DNA from: Deltaproteobacteria bacterium | GTDB lineage: Bacteria > Desulfobacterota > BSN033 > UBA1163 | NCBI GenBank assembly: GCA_016875195.1 | Contig: VGRY01000007.1 | Span: 28,098-92,097 of the forward strand | Direction: 5' to 3' | Length of the DNA: 64,000 bases | In this document: in pieces, positions 16,104-25,236 of the stretch | How positions within the stretch are numbered: position 1 is the stretch's first letter | Layout: each line of letters begins with the position of its first letter | Position numbers and translations under genes: made by a program | The notes under the pieces: model-generated | Database searches by the model: none | What the model saw: the letters and a program-made list of their open reading frames with translations, nothing else | What the model was told of the DNA's origin: nothing

Positions 16104-16946
16104 ATGGTACTATCTATGAAAAAATATAAAATAGAAAGTGTTGAAAATTATAAACAGGGTCTCACAGCAAAGGAGTCTCTTCTGATTTCAAGCCTGGCAA
16201 GGGTGGACAAAAAGATATTCAGTATCAATGATGCAAGAAGTGTGATCGAGAAGGAAACTAAGAAGATCATGTCCTCCCTTATTCGGAAAAAATGGGTCCT
16301 TCCCCTGAAAAGAGGGCTCTATGCAATCGTCCCTCTTGAAGCCGGGATAAAGGGGGCGGATAGTTTCATCCTCCATAATTTTATCATCGCCTCTTATTTA
16401 GTGAAACCTTACTATATAGGATACTGGTCTGCGCTTAATCACTATGGGTTTTCTGAGCAGATACCGAGGACCACTTTCATTGCAACCACCAAACCGAAAA
16501 TCCCTATGGACATTGTAAATGCGAATTACTATTTTGTTAAAATAGCAAGACAGAAATTTTTCGGATTTCAGGAGGTAGAGATGGAGGGGGGGAAAGTAAA
16601 TATCTCGAACCCTGAAAAAACCATTGCCGATTGTTTGGACCACCCTGAACATTCCGGGGGGATCGAGGAAGTAGCCAGAGCCATTTATTTTAATCATGAG
16701 GAAATTGATCTTAAAAAAGTATATCATTTCGCCAAACGTATGGGTAATATGACTATCCTGAAAAGGCTTGGATATTTATTGGAAGTAACCAACCTTATTG
16801 ACAACTACAAGGATCTTTTTGACCCGTTCTCCCCCTCAAAGGGTTATCCTGCCCTTGACCCCCTCTCTCCAAAGAAAGGAAAGCACCTATCCAGATGGGG
16901 TCTCCTTGTCAATTTTGAACTCAATCCGAACAGGTGGATCTATTGA
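16104..16946 (+). CDS. abiEi: AbiEi-type antitoxin / regulator
   Basis: AbiEi proteins are winged-helix regulators that repress the abiE operon and neutralise the nucleotidyltransferase toxin AbiEii in type IV toxin-antitoxin and phage-abortive systems. The 280-residue protein begins with a helix-turn-helix region (LISSLARVDKKIFSINDARS, then MSSLIRKKWVLPLKRGLYAI) and continues into the AbiEi body (YYIGYWSALNHYGFSEQIP; NISNPEKTIADCLD). No ribosome site precedes the ATG, consistent with the very short leader. It overlaps abiEii by 13 bases. Confidence 0.88.
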   Translation: MVLSMKKYKIESVENYKQGLTAKESLLISSLARVDKKIFSINDARSVIEKETKKIMSSLIRKKWVLPLKRGLYAIVPLEAGIKGADSFILHNFIIASYLVKPYYIGYWSALNHYGFSEQIPRTTFIATTKPKIPMDIVNANYYFVKIARQKFFGFQEVEMEGGKVNISNPEKTIADCLDHPEHSGGIEEVARAIYFNHEEIDLKKVYHFAKRMGNMTILKRLGYLLEVTNLIDNYKDLFDPFSPSKGYPALDPLSPKKGKHLSRWGLLVNFELNPNRWIY

Positions 16947-17716
16947 TAGACAAAAGAGAGCTTCTGGATAAATCACGAGAGAGAAATCTCACGCTTGGCA
17001 TGATAGAAAAAGATTATGTCCTGGGCTGGATGCTGTTCGGTTTTGGAAAAATAAAGGGTTTAACCTTTAAGGGGGGAACTGCTCTTTCAAAGGTATATTT
17101 CCCTCGACTTTGGCGTCTGTCAGAAGACCTTGATTTTGTATTTGAAGATGACTTCAACATCATTGCAGTGGAATTAGCGGAGATATTTGACCGCATATGG
17201 CGTTCCAGTGGAATCAAGCTGATACTAAAGGCACAACATTCGAATCCAGACTATTTGCAGCTTAAAGTCCAATATGATGCTGTGCTCGGGAAAAATTGGA
17301 TCAAGATCGATGTCACACGAGAGGCTCCTATTGATAGAATTTTAAGTCGAAAACTCAGCCAGAGGTATTCTGATTATCCTTCATTCAAGGTACGGGTTGA
17401 AACTTTAGAGGAAATGGGTGCTGAGAAAATAAGGGCACTTGTGGAAAGAAAAAAGTGCAGGGATTATTACGATGTCTGGCAGCTCACGAAACTTACGATG
17501 AATAAGGTTAGGCTGAAAACTCTGCTGGGAAAGAAGTTTCAATACAAAGGGATAGAGTTTAAAGGTTTGGACGATATGTTTCCCTCTGACCTTTTGGAGA
17601 TACTTGAAGGGTACTGGGAAAGAGAACTTGCGAGGCTTGTCTATCCCGTACCAGAAATGAAAAAAATGATCAGTGATGTGAGAAACCATTTGAAATTCCT
17701 GGAAAAATCAATTTAA
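16934..17716 (+). CDS. abiEii: AbiEii-type nucleotidyltransferase toxin
   Basis: The 260-residue protein has the AbiEii/AbiGii DUF1814 nucleotidyltransferase signature: LTFKGGTALSKVYF near residue 42 and RLSEDLDFVF near residue 60, giving the GG...DxD-type metal site, plus KIDVTREAP near residue 117. Related toxins transfer nucleotides to tRNA acceptor ends and so stop translation. Translation starts at GTG (16934) inside abiEi. The frame is intact, so an active module is predicted. The surrounding duplicated porin sequence suggests the pair arrived by insertion. Confidence 0.9.
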   Translation: MDLLIDKRELLDKSRERNLTLGMIEKDYVLGWMLFGFGKIKGLTFKGGTALSKVYFPRLWRLSEDLDFVFEDDFNIIAVELAEIFDRIWRSSGIKLILKAQHSNPDYLQLKVQYDAVLGKNWIKIDVTREAPIDRILSRKLSQRYSDYPSFKVRVETLEEMGAEKIRALVERKKCRDYYDVWQLTKLTMNKVRLKTLLGKKFQYKGIEFKGLDDMFPSDLLEILEGYWERELARLVYPVPEMKKMISDVRNHLKFLEKSI

Positions 17717-17903
17717 CTCAACTCAGGAATACAATCGTGCGGGAGCCTGGAGAAATGTTTTAATAGAAACAGAAGTGGAATGGCGCGAAGCCGGCTACTT
17801 CGCCGAAAAAAATAAAGGGACATAGTCCTCCTTCTCCCCGTGTACAGAGACTGTGTCGTCATTGCAAGGGGCAGGGAGGAGGTGAGGGGGCATTTGTATA
17901 TGT

Positions 17904-19133
17904 TCAGAACCGGTAGCCGAGGCTGAAGCCGACGGCATAGATCAGGCTCTCATATTTTCCGCTGAGGATGGGGTTGGTCACCTTACGATCAGCATAGAAA
18001 GTGGCATTATAATAAAAATCAAAGACATACTTTTTACCCTTATATCCGAAGCCAAGTCCTATATTATGCTGGTCCGAATCGGGATTATCCGGGGAGAGGG
18101 TTCTTTCCGGCACCGGGCTTTTGCCATAGACATAACCTCCCCTCAGAGCCCATTTTTCATTCAGCAGATGCTCGATGCCAAACTTGAACAACCATTGTGA
18201 ACCCCATCTTAAATCCGTCGAAGCGTCGGTAAATCCGGCGGCCGGCACCTCCCTTTCGATATCGAGACGTGACTTTGAGAAGCGGGACCAATCGATCCAC
18301 TCCACATCAAAACCGAGAGTCCATCTTTTGGTTGGCCGATAGGCTATTCCGGCGGTAATATTGGCAGGGAATTTTATGGTCGTTTCAGCATCGGTCTTGA
18401 ATCGGCTTCCGCCGAACAGAGGCTGAAGGGCAGGGGTGATATCCTTCAGAATAATTTCTCCCTCCTGCTTAACATTGACACGGCTCCGAAAAGCCGCTCC
18501 AAGGCTCACTTTTTCCGAAACAGCATAAAGCACACCCAGGTTAAACCCCCAACCGCCTCCGTCTCCCTTGAAGCTGAAACGGCCGTCGGGAGCGCCTAAA
18601 AAAGATTGGTCAATCTTTCTTTTCGACTTGCTGCTGGCGTAAATGTAATCAATTCCAAACCCGATGGAAAAGCCGGAGAACGGGCTCCAGGCTAAGGTGG
18701 GATTGAGATTGATCGTTCCGATGAAGCTATCCGTTGAAGCATAACGCGTGAGACCCGTGTCGGGCCATTTACGTCCGCCGATTCCAAACGGAGAAAAGAT
18801 CCCCAGGCCGAAGGTCATATTCTTGACTCCAAGATCCGAGCAAAGGTAGAGGTGAAACGGCAGGAAGATCTGGGACAGGGTCTTTTCAGACTGAGCCGTG
18901 GAATTTTCAAACGTGCTTTTAATCGAGAGAGCGGTCATCCCGTTGTAAAGATGGGTTCCTCTCAGGTTGGCCAGCCCCGCAGGGTTGTGGGCGATGGCGG
19001 AGGGGGCGTCGGCAATGGCAACCACAGCCGTTCCCATGGCCGCTGCCTTAGCCCCCTGCGTTGGGTTCGAGGCATGGGAGTCCAGTGGGGTGATAAAGAA
19101 AAATAGAAGATAAAGAAAGAAAAAGTAGTACAT
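17904..19133 (-). CDS. FadL/OmpP1/TodX-family outer membrane protein
   Basis: The 409-residue protein has a signal peptide (residues 1-21, cleavage near SHA-S) and then the FadL hatch-like segment NPTQGAKAAAMGTAVVAIAD with SAIAHNPAGLANL, followed by alternating beta strands. It ends in aromatic YRF, the usual outer-membrane assembly signal. FadL proteins import hydrophobic compounds such as long-chain fatty acids or aromatics. The gene stands alone on the minus strand between the AbiE module and a large regulator. A remnant of a paralogue lies at 15940-16005. Confidence 0.9.
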   Translation of the reverse strand: MYYFFFLYLLFFFITPLDSHASNPTQGAKAAAMGTAVVAIADAPSAIAHNPAGLANLRGTHLYNGMTALSIKSTFENSTAQSEKTLSQIFLPFHLYLCSDLGVKNMTFGLGIFSPFGIGGRKWPDTGLTRYASTDSFIGTINLNPTLAWSPFSGFSIGFGIDYIYASSKSKRKIDQSFLGAPDGRFSFKGDGGGWGFNLGVLYAVSEKVSLGAAFRSRVNVKQEGEIILKDITPALQPLFGGSRFKTDAETTIKFPANITAGIAYRPTKRWTLGFDVEWIDWSRFSKSRLDIEREVPAAGFTDASTDLRWGSQWLFKFGIEHLLNEKWALRGGYVYGKSPVPERTLSPDNPDSDQHNIGLGFGYKGKKYVFDFYYNATFYADRKVTNPILSGKYESLIYAVGFSLGYRF

Positions 19134-19159
19134 TTTGTGGCCTTTTGTTACCCCTTTAA

Positions 19160-19196
19160 TAACTCCCCCTCACCCCCTGACTTAAGAGGGGGGGAG
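19160..19196. repeat. C-rich/G-rich short palindrome
   Basis: AACTCCCCCTCACCCCC, then CTTAAGAGGGGGGG can fold back on itself. It closely resembles 15883-15919, placing related palindromes on both sides of the AbiE-porin block. Confidence 0.55.
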
Positions 19197-19223
19197 CAAT
19201 GTGAAGGACGGATGCGATATGCT

Positions 19224-22200
19224 CTATGCGCTCTGCGTTTTCTTGGTTAATGCATCTCGAAGAGCTTTTATTTTTTCGGAGGGTTCAATCCCGAGGACCG
19301 TTTTAAGCCTCTTCTCAAAACGCAGGTAAAGCGACAGGGCCTCGGTCCTCTGGTCAAGGTGGTGATAGCATGTCATCAGCCCTTTGCAGAACCCCTCGGA
19401 TAGGTCATCCACCTCAAAACCTTTCTGGTAACAATCCCTGGCAGTTTCCCACTGCCCTGCCTGAATCCAGTGATCGCCCAGTCTTGACACACCTCTGAGG
19501 AACTTGTTTCGCAACCGCTCTCTTACGGGCATCTGCCAGGGTTGCTCCTCCTCTTTCCCCAAAAATGGGCCCTGATATAATGCTAATGCCTTTTCAGTGA
19601 GCTGAATCGCTTTTTGTGTAATTCCTTCCTTCCATAAGATATCGGCCTCCTCCTGCAGGTGTTCAAAGGCCCAGGCATCCACCCAGCAACGTTTGGAATC
19701 CAGAGAGAGTCGTCCCTCCCGAACCAGCACGGTCTCAGAATAACCGATCAGCGAGCGGAGCCGGTAAAGTGCCGTCTGGAAAGAGTGATATGCCAGATCG
19801 CCGGTCGCCTTGGGCCAGAGAATGTCAGCGATATCCTCCGTCCTGATCCCCTTGTCTCTCATGATTATTAATAGTTTCAGGATTGAGAGAGGCTTTTCCT
19901 GTGCTTTTCTCGAATAGGGAATCGGTTTTCCATCCTTTAAGACCGAAAACTGTCCAAGGGTGCAGATCTTCAAAGGCCAGGGCCAGAGCTCTAATTGAAG
20001 TGAGCTCTTTTCCGGTATCAGATTTCGTTTCTGGATGATCTCCCGGACATACTCCACCTCAATCCCCGCCTCAAGAGCCTTAACGCAGAGCTTTGTCGTG
20101 ATTAAGAGATCGTCGAAAAAAGTGTTCAGATACCTCAGGTCCCTTCCCAAAGTTAAGGCTATTTTAAGGATTTGCAGCCCTGAAGCTTCTTCTCCTTGAT
20201 CGAAGGCAAAGTAGGCTTGAGCCATAAGTGAACAGAATTCGAGAGTTTTACTCTTAATTTCTTTGGCAATCAGAAAACCTTTTTGAAGCTGATCCAAAGC
20301 TTCTTCTTTCTTCCCAAACCTGTGCATGGCAAGGGCATTCATCAAATGGTTCATGGATATAAAGACGGGGGCACCCACTTGATTGCCGTGCTTTGAAGCC
20401 TGATCGATATGGAAGGGGAATTCAGCGAGATCTCCACAACACAGTGCATACCGGGCGCTTGCAAAATGGTAGATGAGTCTATTTCGAATATCCAAAAAAT
20501 CATCGGATGTAGGGTTTCGGTATAAAGAGGCGTTTAATTTATCCAGAAACTGGCGTGCCTTTTCAGAATCGTTTGCATTGATCGAACTCGATACGGCGTG
20601 CGCCAGAAGCGGCTGATCCGCAATGTGGATGCCGGTCGTCCGGGACAGTTTCATGCCTTCAGAGACAGCCTCCATGCATTTCTGATGAGATCCTGTAAAT
20701 TGGTAGAACATAGCATCAGCCAGTTTTCCCATGATTTTGAGGAAAGGAGGCGCGTCTCTGGATCTCGTCAATTGGGATAGCAGGTTGAAGGCAGAGGCTA
20801 TCCTTTCAAACTCCCCCATCAAGCATCCGTGGAGGACGAGCTGGAACAAAACCCACATTCTGATATGGATCATCTGAGGAGACCCTGTGAGCGAAAGAGC
20901 CTGATCTGCCCACTTATGGAATTCAGGATGCTGGGGCTGTCTGAGTGCCAATGCTGTAATCATGCCCGATGCGACCCTTGCTCCAATCTCCGGGGAGGGA
21001 AATTCCTTGATATCGCCCATCAGGTCTTCCAATTCATGAATCCAGTGGTCAAGCCGGGAGAGATCGTTGTGACTGAAATCAATCCCATCGACAATGCTTG
21101 ACCACGAAAGAAATGTTCCCTCCATGTTTCCTTCTTCGCGAAATAACTTGAAGGCTTTCTCATGGCACCTCAGGCTTTGAGAAGGGTCAAAGGGAAACCG
21201 GCATGAACCCATCCAGAAAAGAAGCCACGGGTTGGTCTCAACCAAATTCTCCGGAAGGGAAGACAGCCATTCTTCAAGAAGTTGAAATCTTCCCTGACCC
21301 AGAAGAGAAGGTCCATGCTTCATGATGAGTCGAATCAGTCCATCCCAGTTCTTCTGATCTATATAAATTTGGGCCGCCTCTTCCGTGAGGTTGGAGTCCT
21401 CGAGGAGCAGTGAAGCCCTCCGGTTTAGATCCGATATCGTATCAGGACTCAATCGCTCTTTAGCCTGTGAGAGAAGAAAATTCCTGAAAAGCGGATGGTA
21501 TTGATAGACCGGCTCTGCAGAGAGATGTTGCTCTATAAAATAGTTGTTTCTTATCAGGCCGGAAAGAATGGCCTCCGCATTTGTGAAACCTGTAAGTTCC
21601 TCTGACATCTTGACGGTCATCTTGGATAGAAGGGCGGTCTTCATGAGGAAGGTCTGGACCTCTTCTCTCGTTTTGGAAAAAATAACGCTTCCAAAATAGT
21701 TGACAATCTCCTCCGGGGTAATCTTTTGGAGAGAATGAATCTCAACCCCTCTCCTCACTGCATCCGAAATGAGGATCAGTCCTGCCACCCATCCATTCGC
21801 AATTTGATGGAAACGTTCGATTGTCTCTTTCTGTCGTAATCCGGGTATTCGAGAACAGACGACGTTTTTGGATTCCTCCAGTGTGAAACGGAGTTCATTC
21901 CATCCTAGAAATTTCATCTGGCTATGGGCGTGCAGGCGGCCAAAGGCAGGCGGAGGCTCTCTCCGGCTGATCAGGATGACGTTCACCCCTTCGGGGATGA
22001 CAAAGATCCCGTTGAGGATGACTTCATGAAATGGAGAGTCCAAATCTATTTGGTGATAATTGTCAAAGACAATGAAGAAAGGAGGTTTTAACCGTCCGTA
22101 GAGGTTTTCAAAAAATCTTAACGTGAATACAGGAATATCCATTAGATATTCGGGTGTGAGCAAGGGCAGAGGTTTTCGGAAACGGGGGGATGCCTTCTTT

Positions 22201-22451
22201 ACCGCGAGTCCCAGATAGTAAAAGAAGGAGGCAATGTCCGAGTCGCGTTCGTCGACCTGGTACCAGAGACAGGGGAATTTTCGGGCATCAAGATAGTTTG
22301 CGATGAGAGTAGTCTTCCCGGAGCCCGCAGGGCCTGAAAGCCAGACAACTGGACCTGCACGGGCACGGTCGAGAAGGGAGAAGAGACGCTTTCGTGGAAA
22401 AACCTCCCTGATAACAGGCCTGCTTATCTTGGCAAGAGAAAACTTTGCCAT
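19224..22451 (-). CDS. MalT-like STAND ATPase regulator with BTAD domain
   Basis: This 1075-residue protein is a large signal-transduction ATPase. Near the N-terminus it has a Walker A motif (SGPAGSGKTT, residues 39-48) and Walker B (FIVFDNYH, about residue 128), followed by winged-helix and long helical/TPR-like repeats. The last 250 residues are a DNA-binding winged helix (FSVLKDGKPIP, LWPKATGDLAYHSFQTALYRLR) plus a BTAD domain (LYQGPFLGKEEEQPW to the end), as in SARP regulators. Such proteins activate transcription when ligand and ATP trigger oligomerisation. The ATG at 22451 follows TTGGGGGTGG; an in-frame TTG at 22463 is less likely. Targets are unknown, though the neighbouring porin is a candidate. 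Confidence 0.85.
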   Translation of the reverse strand: MAKFSLAKISRPVIREVFPRKRLFSLLDRARAGPVVWLSGPAGSGKTTLIANYLDARKFPCLWYQVDERDSDIASFFYYLGLAVKKASPRFRKPLPLLTPEYLMDIPVFTLRFFENLYGRLKPPFFIVFDNYHQIDLDSPFHEVILNGIFVIPEGVNVILISRREPPPAFGRLHAHSQMKFLGWNELRFTLEESKNVVCSRIPGLRQKETIERFHQIANGWVAGLILISDAVRRGVEIHSLQKITPEEIVNYFGSVIFSKTREEVQTFLMKTALLSKMTVKMSEELTGFTNAEAILSGLIRNNYFIEQHLSAEPVYQYHPLFRNFLLSQAKERLSPDTISDLNRRASLLLEDSNLTEEAAQIYIDQKNWDGLIRLIMKHGPSLLGQGRFQLLEEWLSSLPENLVETNPWLLFWMGSCRFPFDPSQSLRCHEKAFKLFREEGNMEGTFLSWSSIVDGIDFSHNDLSRLDHWIHELEDLMGDIKEFPSPEIGARVASGMITALALRQPQHPEFHKWADQALSLTGSPQMIHIRMWVLFQLVLHGCLMGEFERIASAFNLLSQLTRSRDAPPFLKIMGKLADAMFYQFTGSHQKCMEAVSEGMKLSRTTGIHIADQPLLAHAVSSSINANDSEKARQFLDKLNASLYRNPTSDDFLDIRNRLIYHFASARYALCCGDLAEFPFHIDQASKHGNQVGAPVFISMNHLMNALAMHRFGKKEEALDQLQKGFLIAKEIKSKTLEFCSLMAQAYFAFDQGEEASGLQILKIALTLGRDLRYLNTFFDDLLITTKLCVKALEAGIEVEYVREIIQKRNLIPEKSSLQLELWPWPLKICTLGQFSVLKDGKPIPYSRKAQEKPLSILKLLIIMRDKGIRTEDIADILWPKATGDLAYHSFQTALYRLRSLIGYSETVLVREGRLSLDSKRCWVDAWAFEHLQEEADILWKEGITQKAIQLTEKALALYQGPFLGKEEEQPWQMPVRERLRNKFLRGVSRLGDHWIQAGQWETARDCYQKGFEVDDLSEGFCKGLMTCYHHLDQRTEALSLYLRFEKRLKTVLGIEPSEKIKALRDALTKKTQSA

Positions 22452-22609
22452 GACCACCCCCAATATAACAAGGCCAGTTAAGTCGGAGCACGTTCAATTC
22501 GGAGAGTGATAGTAGTCTATTAAAACCGCAAGGAGAAGTCAAGAAGAAGATTTTTTTCATTTTTAAAATTTTACACCTTGCCTTTTCTTCTGTTATATTT
22601 AGGGTCATC

Positions 22610-23950
22610 ATGGAGCTTCCTTTTCGATATATTCTCAGCGTCTCTGAACTGACCCGTGAGATTAAAGACATCCTTGAGGATCGATTCCCTGATATCTGGG
22701 TGGAAGGAGAGATTTCTAATCTTCGAATTCCCCCTTCGGGCCACATCTATCTCACCCTGAAGGATGAACATTCACAAATCCGGGCTGTCCTCTTTAAGAT
22801 GCAGTCCCGGGCCCTCCGTTTTGTTCCCGAAGACGGCCTGCATGTCATCTGCCGCGGAAGAGTAACGCTCTATGAGAAGAGGGGAGATTATCAACTTATC
22901 CTGGAGGGGATGGAGCCCAAGGGGATCGGCGCCCTTCAATTAGCCTTTCTCCAGTTGAAAGATAAACTCGAAAAGGAGGGATTTTTTGATACGGGTAGAA
23001 AGAAGGCAATTCCAATCCTTCCTCAAATGATTGGAATCGTCACCTCTCCAACCGGAGCCGTGATCCAGGATATGATCCAGATCATCCAGAGAAGGTTTGA
23101 GAATGTCAGGCTGCTTCTTTATCCTGTAAAAGTTCAAGGGGAGGGAGCAGCAGTCGAGATCTCCGAAGCAATCAGATACTTAGACAAGAGAGGAAATATT
23201 GATGTCATCATCGTCGGAAGGGGCGGAGGATCGCTGGAGGATTTATGGGCATTTAACGAGGAAGAGGTGGCAAGGGCGATCTTTCATTCGAAGATACCTA
23301 TTATCTCTGCAGTGGGGCATGAGACCGATTATACCATCGCCGATTTTGTGGCTGATCTCAGGGCGCCCACACCCTCTGCCGCAGCAGAGCTGGTGGTCAG
23401 GGATAAAAGGGAACTATCAAGAAATCTTAATCGTCTGACAACCATCCTTGAAAATCAGATGAGACAATATTTCCAGGATCTAAAAACCAGCTTGGCTCAT
23501 CTCAAAAAAGGTTTAATCGATCCCCGAAAGATGATAGGGGATTACCTTTTAAGGGTGGATGACCTGGTCAACCACTCCCGGAGGCTTCTCCTGTGGAACA
23601 TGACAAGGAAGAATGAAAAAAGAGGATTCCTTACCGAAAGACTGAATCTTCAGAGTCCTTTCCAGAGAATAAGAAATATGGAAACATCCCTTTCGGAAGC
23701 AAAGAAGTGGTTAGCGCAGAATATGAGATATAAGATTCAAATCAATAAACAAAATTTAAAGGGAGTCTTAGGAAAACTTGACTCATTGAGTCCTCTGGCC
23801 ATCCTGCAGAGAGGTTATAGCATCACACGAAAACTTCCTTCCCTTAAAATCCTGAGAGATTCGGATGAAGTCCAGGTTGGAGATCAGATAGAGGTAAGAC
23901 TGCACAGGGGAATTCTGTCCTGCAATGTTGATGGAAAAGAGAGGCCTTGA
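22610..23950 (+). CDS. xseA: Exodeoxyribonuclease VII large subunit
   Basis: XseA with several XseB copies degrades single-stranded DNA to oligonucleotides in repair. The 446-residue protein has the N-terminal OB fold (VEGEISNLRIPPSGHIYLTLKD cut across residues 31-52) and the catalytic core with GIVTSPTGAVIQD, VGRGGGSLEDLW, SAVGHETD and RAPTPSAAAE. A coiled-coil region from about 290 to 390 is the XseB-binding part. It heads the order xseA-xseB-ispA-dxs and runs divergently from the STAND regulator, with a 158-base AT-rich gap between them. Confidence 0.96.
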   Translation: MELPFRYILSVSELTREIKDILEDRFPDIWVEGEISNLRIPPSGHIYLTLKDEHSQIRAVLFKMQSRALRFVPEDGLHVICRGRVTLYEKRGDYQLILEGMEPKGIGALQLAFLQLKDKLEKEGFFDTGRKKAIPILPQMIGIVTSPTGAVIQDMIQIIQRRFENVRLLLYPVKVQGEGAAVEISEAIRYLDKRGNIDVIIVGRGGGSLEDLWAFNEEEVARAIFHSKIPIISAVGHETDYTIADFVADLRAPTPSAAAELVVRDKRELSRNLNRLTTILENQMRQYFQDLKTSLAHLKKGLIDPRKMIGDYLLRVDDLVNHSRRLLLWNMTRKNEKRGFLTERLNLQSPFQRIRNMETSLSEAKKWLAQNMRYKIQINKQNLKGVLGKLDSLSPLAILQRGYSITRKLPSLKILRDSDEVQVGDQIEVRLHRGILSCNVDGKERP

Positions 23951-24009
23951 CGATAGTCGTCTCAAAAAGATACTATAATACATTATATTAAAACTATTGG
24001 AGATTTCCA

Positions 24010-24327
24010 ATGCCAAGAGAAAAGAAGGAGAAGTTTGAAGACGCCCTTCAAAAGTTGGAAAAGATCGTTTCTCAATTAGAGGAAGGGGATATCTCCCTGG
24101 AAGAATCTTTAAAACTCTTTGAAGAAGGAATCCGACTGTCCCGCTTTTGCGGCCAGAAACTGGATGAGGCAGAAAAGAGAGTGGAGATTCTGCTCAAAGA
24201 CAAGGATGGGGAGTTAATAAGAGAGCCCTTTGATCCTTCCAAAAGCACTGGGCAGAGGTCTTCAAATAACCCAGGGCAATTTTCTTTCGAGTATTCAACG
24301 GATAACGAACCCGAAGAAGATGAGTAA
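24010..24327 (+). CDS. xseB: Exodeoxyribonuclease VII small subunit
   Basis: The 105-residue protein contains the XseB helical hairpin: FEDALQKLEKIVSQLEEGD, SLEESLKLFEEGI, then CGQKLDEAEKRVEIL. It has an acidic tail of about 35 extra residues beyond the usual 60-80. It lies 59 bases after xseA and 6 bases before ispA. Confidence 0.94.
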   Translation: MPREKKEKFEDALQKLEKIVSQLEEGDISLEESLKLFEEGIRLSRFCGQKLDEAEKRVEILLKDKDGELIREPFDPSKSTGQRSSNNPGQFSFEYSTDNEPEEDE

Positions 24328-24333
24328 GATTTA

Positions 24334-25233
24334 ATGGACATTAAAACATATCTCCTGGAGAAAAAAGAGATAGTCGAAAGAGCCCTGGAGAACTATCTGC
24401 CCAGACAGGCGGAGAAGGGTGGAGATGATGAATATCCGGTCTCTCTTCGCCAGGCTATGAGGCATAGCCTGTTCAGCGGAGGGAAAAGGATTCGTCCCAT
24501 CCTGTCCATTGCCGCTTATGAGGCAGTAGGGGGCAAAGGGGATAAAATCCTTCCTTTTGCCTGTGCCCTGGAGATGATTCATACTTACTCCCTGATCCAC
24601 GACGATCTCCCGGCCATCGATAATGACGACTACAGAAGAGGAAATCCCACCTGTCATAAGGTTTTTGGCGAAGCCATGGGGGTTTTAGCAGGTGATGGGC
24701 TCTTGACAGAAGCCTTTCGTCTGATGACTCTCGTCTCAACCGACCATCCTGAAATTGTCGTCCATGTCATCCAAGAAATTGCTCAGGCCTCCGGGATATC
24801 GGGTATGGTTGGAGGCCAGGTAGCGGACATTGAATCAGAAGGCAAGGAAATTAAACTACCAATGCTTCAATATATCCATACCCGTAAGACCGGAGCGCTC
24901 ATCACGGTCTCTGTACGAACCGGAGCAAAGTTAGGAGGAGGGGATGAAAAAACAGTTCATGCCTTCACCCGTTACGGAGAAAAAATAGGGCTTGCCTTTC
25001 AAATTGCCGACGATATCCTGAATGTAGAGGGAAAACCAGAACTCCTGGGTAAAGCTACAGGCAGTGATCTATTTAAAAAGAAAGCGACCTATCCCTCATT
25101 GCTGGGACTTGAAGCATCGAAGAAAACAGCCAGGGATTTGATGGAATCTGCCATCGATGATCTCCGGCCTTTTGGCCTTGAAGTCGAACCGCTCAGAGAG
25201 ATCGCTCAATATATTATTTTGAGGGAAAATTAG
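24334..25233 (+). CDS. ispA: Farnesyl/geranyl diphosphate synthase (IspA-type)
   Basis: A 299-residue short-chain prenyl transferase that condenses IPP with DMAPP/GPP. The first aspartate-rich motif is HDDLPAIDNDD (about residues 89-99) and the second is FQIADDILN (about residue 226). KRIRP near residue 52 and GGQVADIESEG complete the family pattern. It sits 3 bases upstream of dxs, so supply of isoprene units and chain building are co-expressed. Confidence 0.95.
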   Translation: MDIKTYLLEKKEIVERALENYLPRQAEKGGDDEYPVSLRQAMRHSLFSGGKRIRPILSIAAYEAVGGKGDKILPFACALEMIHTYSLIHDDLPAIDNDDYRRGNPTCHKVFGEAMGVLAGDGLLTEAFRLMTLVSTDHPEIVVHVIQEIAQASGISGMVGGQVADIESEGKEIKLPMLQYIHTRKTGALITVSVRTGAKLGGGDEKTVHAFTRYGEKIGLAFQIADDILNVEGKPELLGKATGSDLFKKKATYPSLLGLEASKKTARDLMESAIDDLRPFGLEVEPLREIAQYIILREN

Positions 25234-25236
25234 TCC

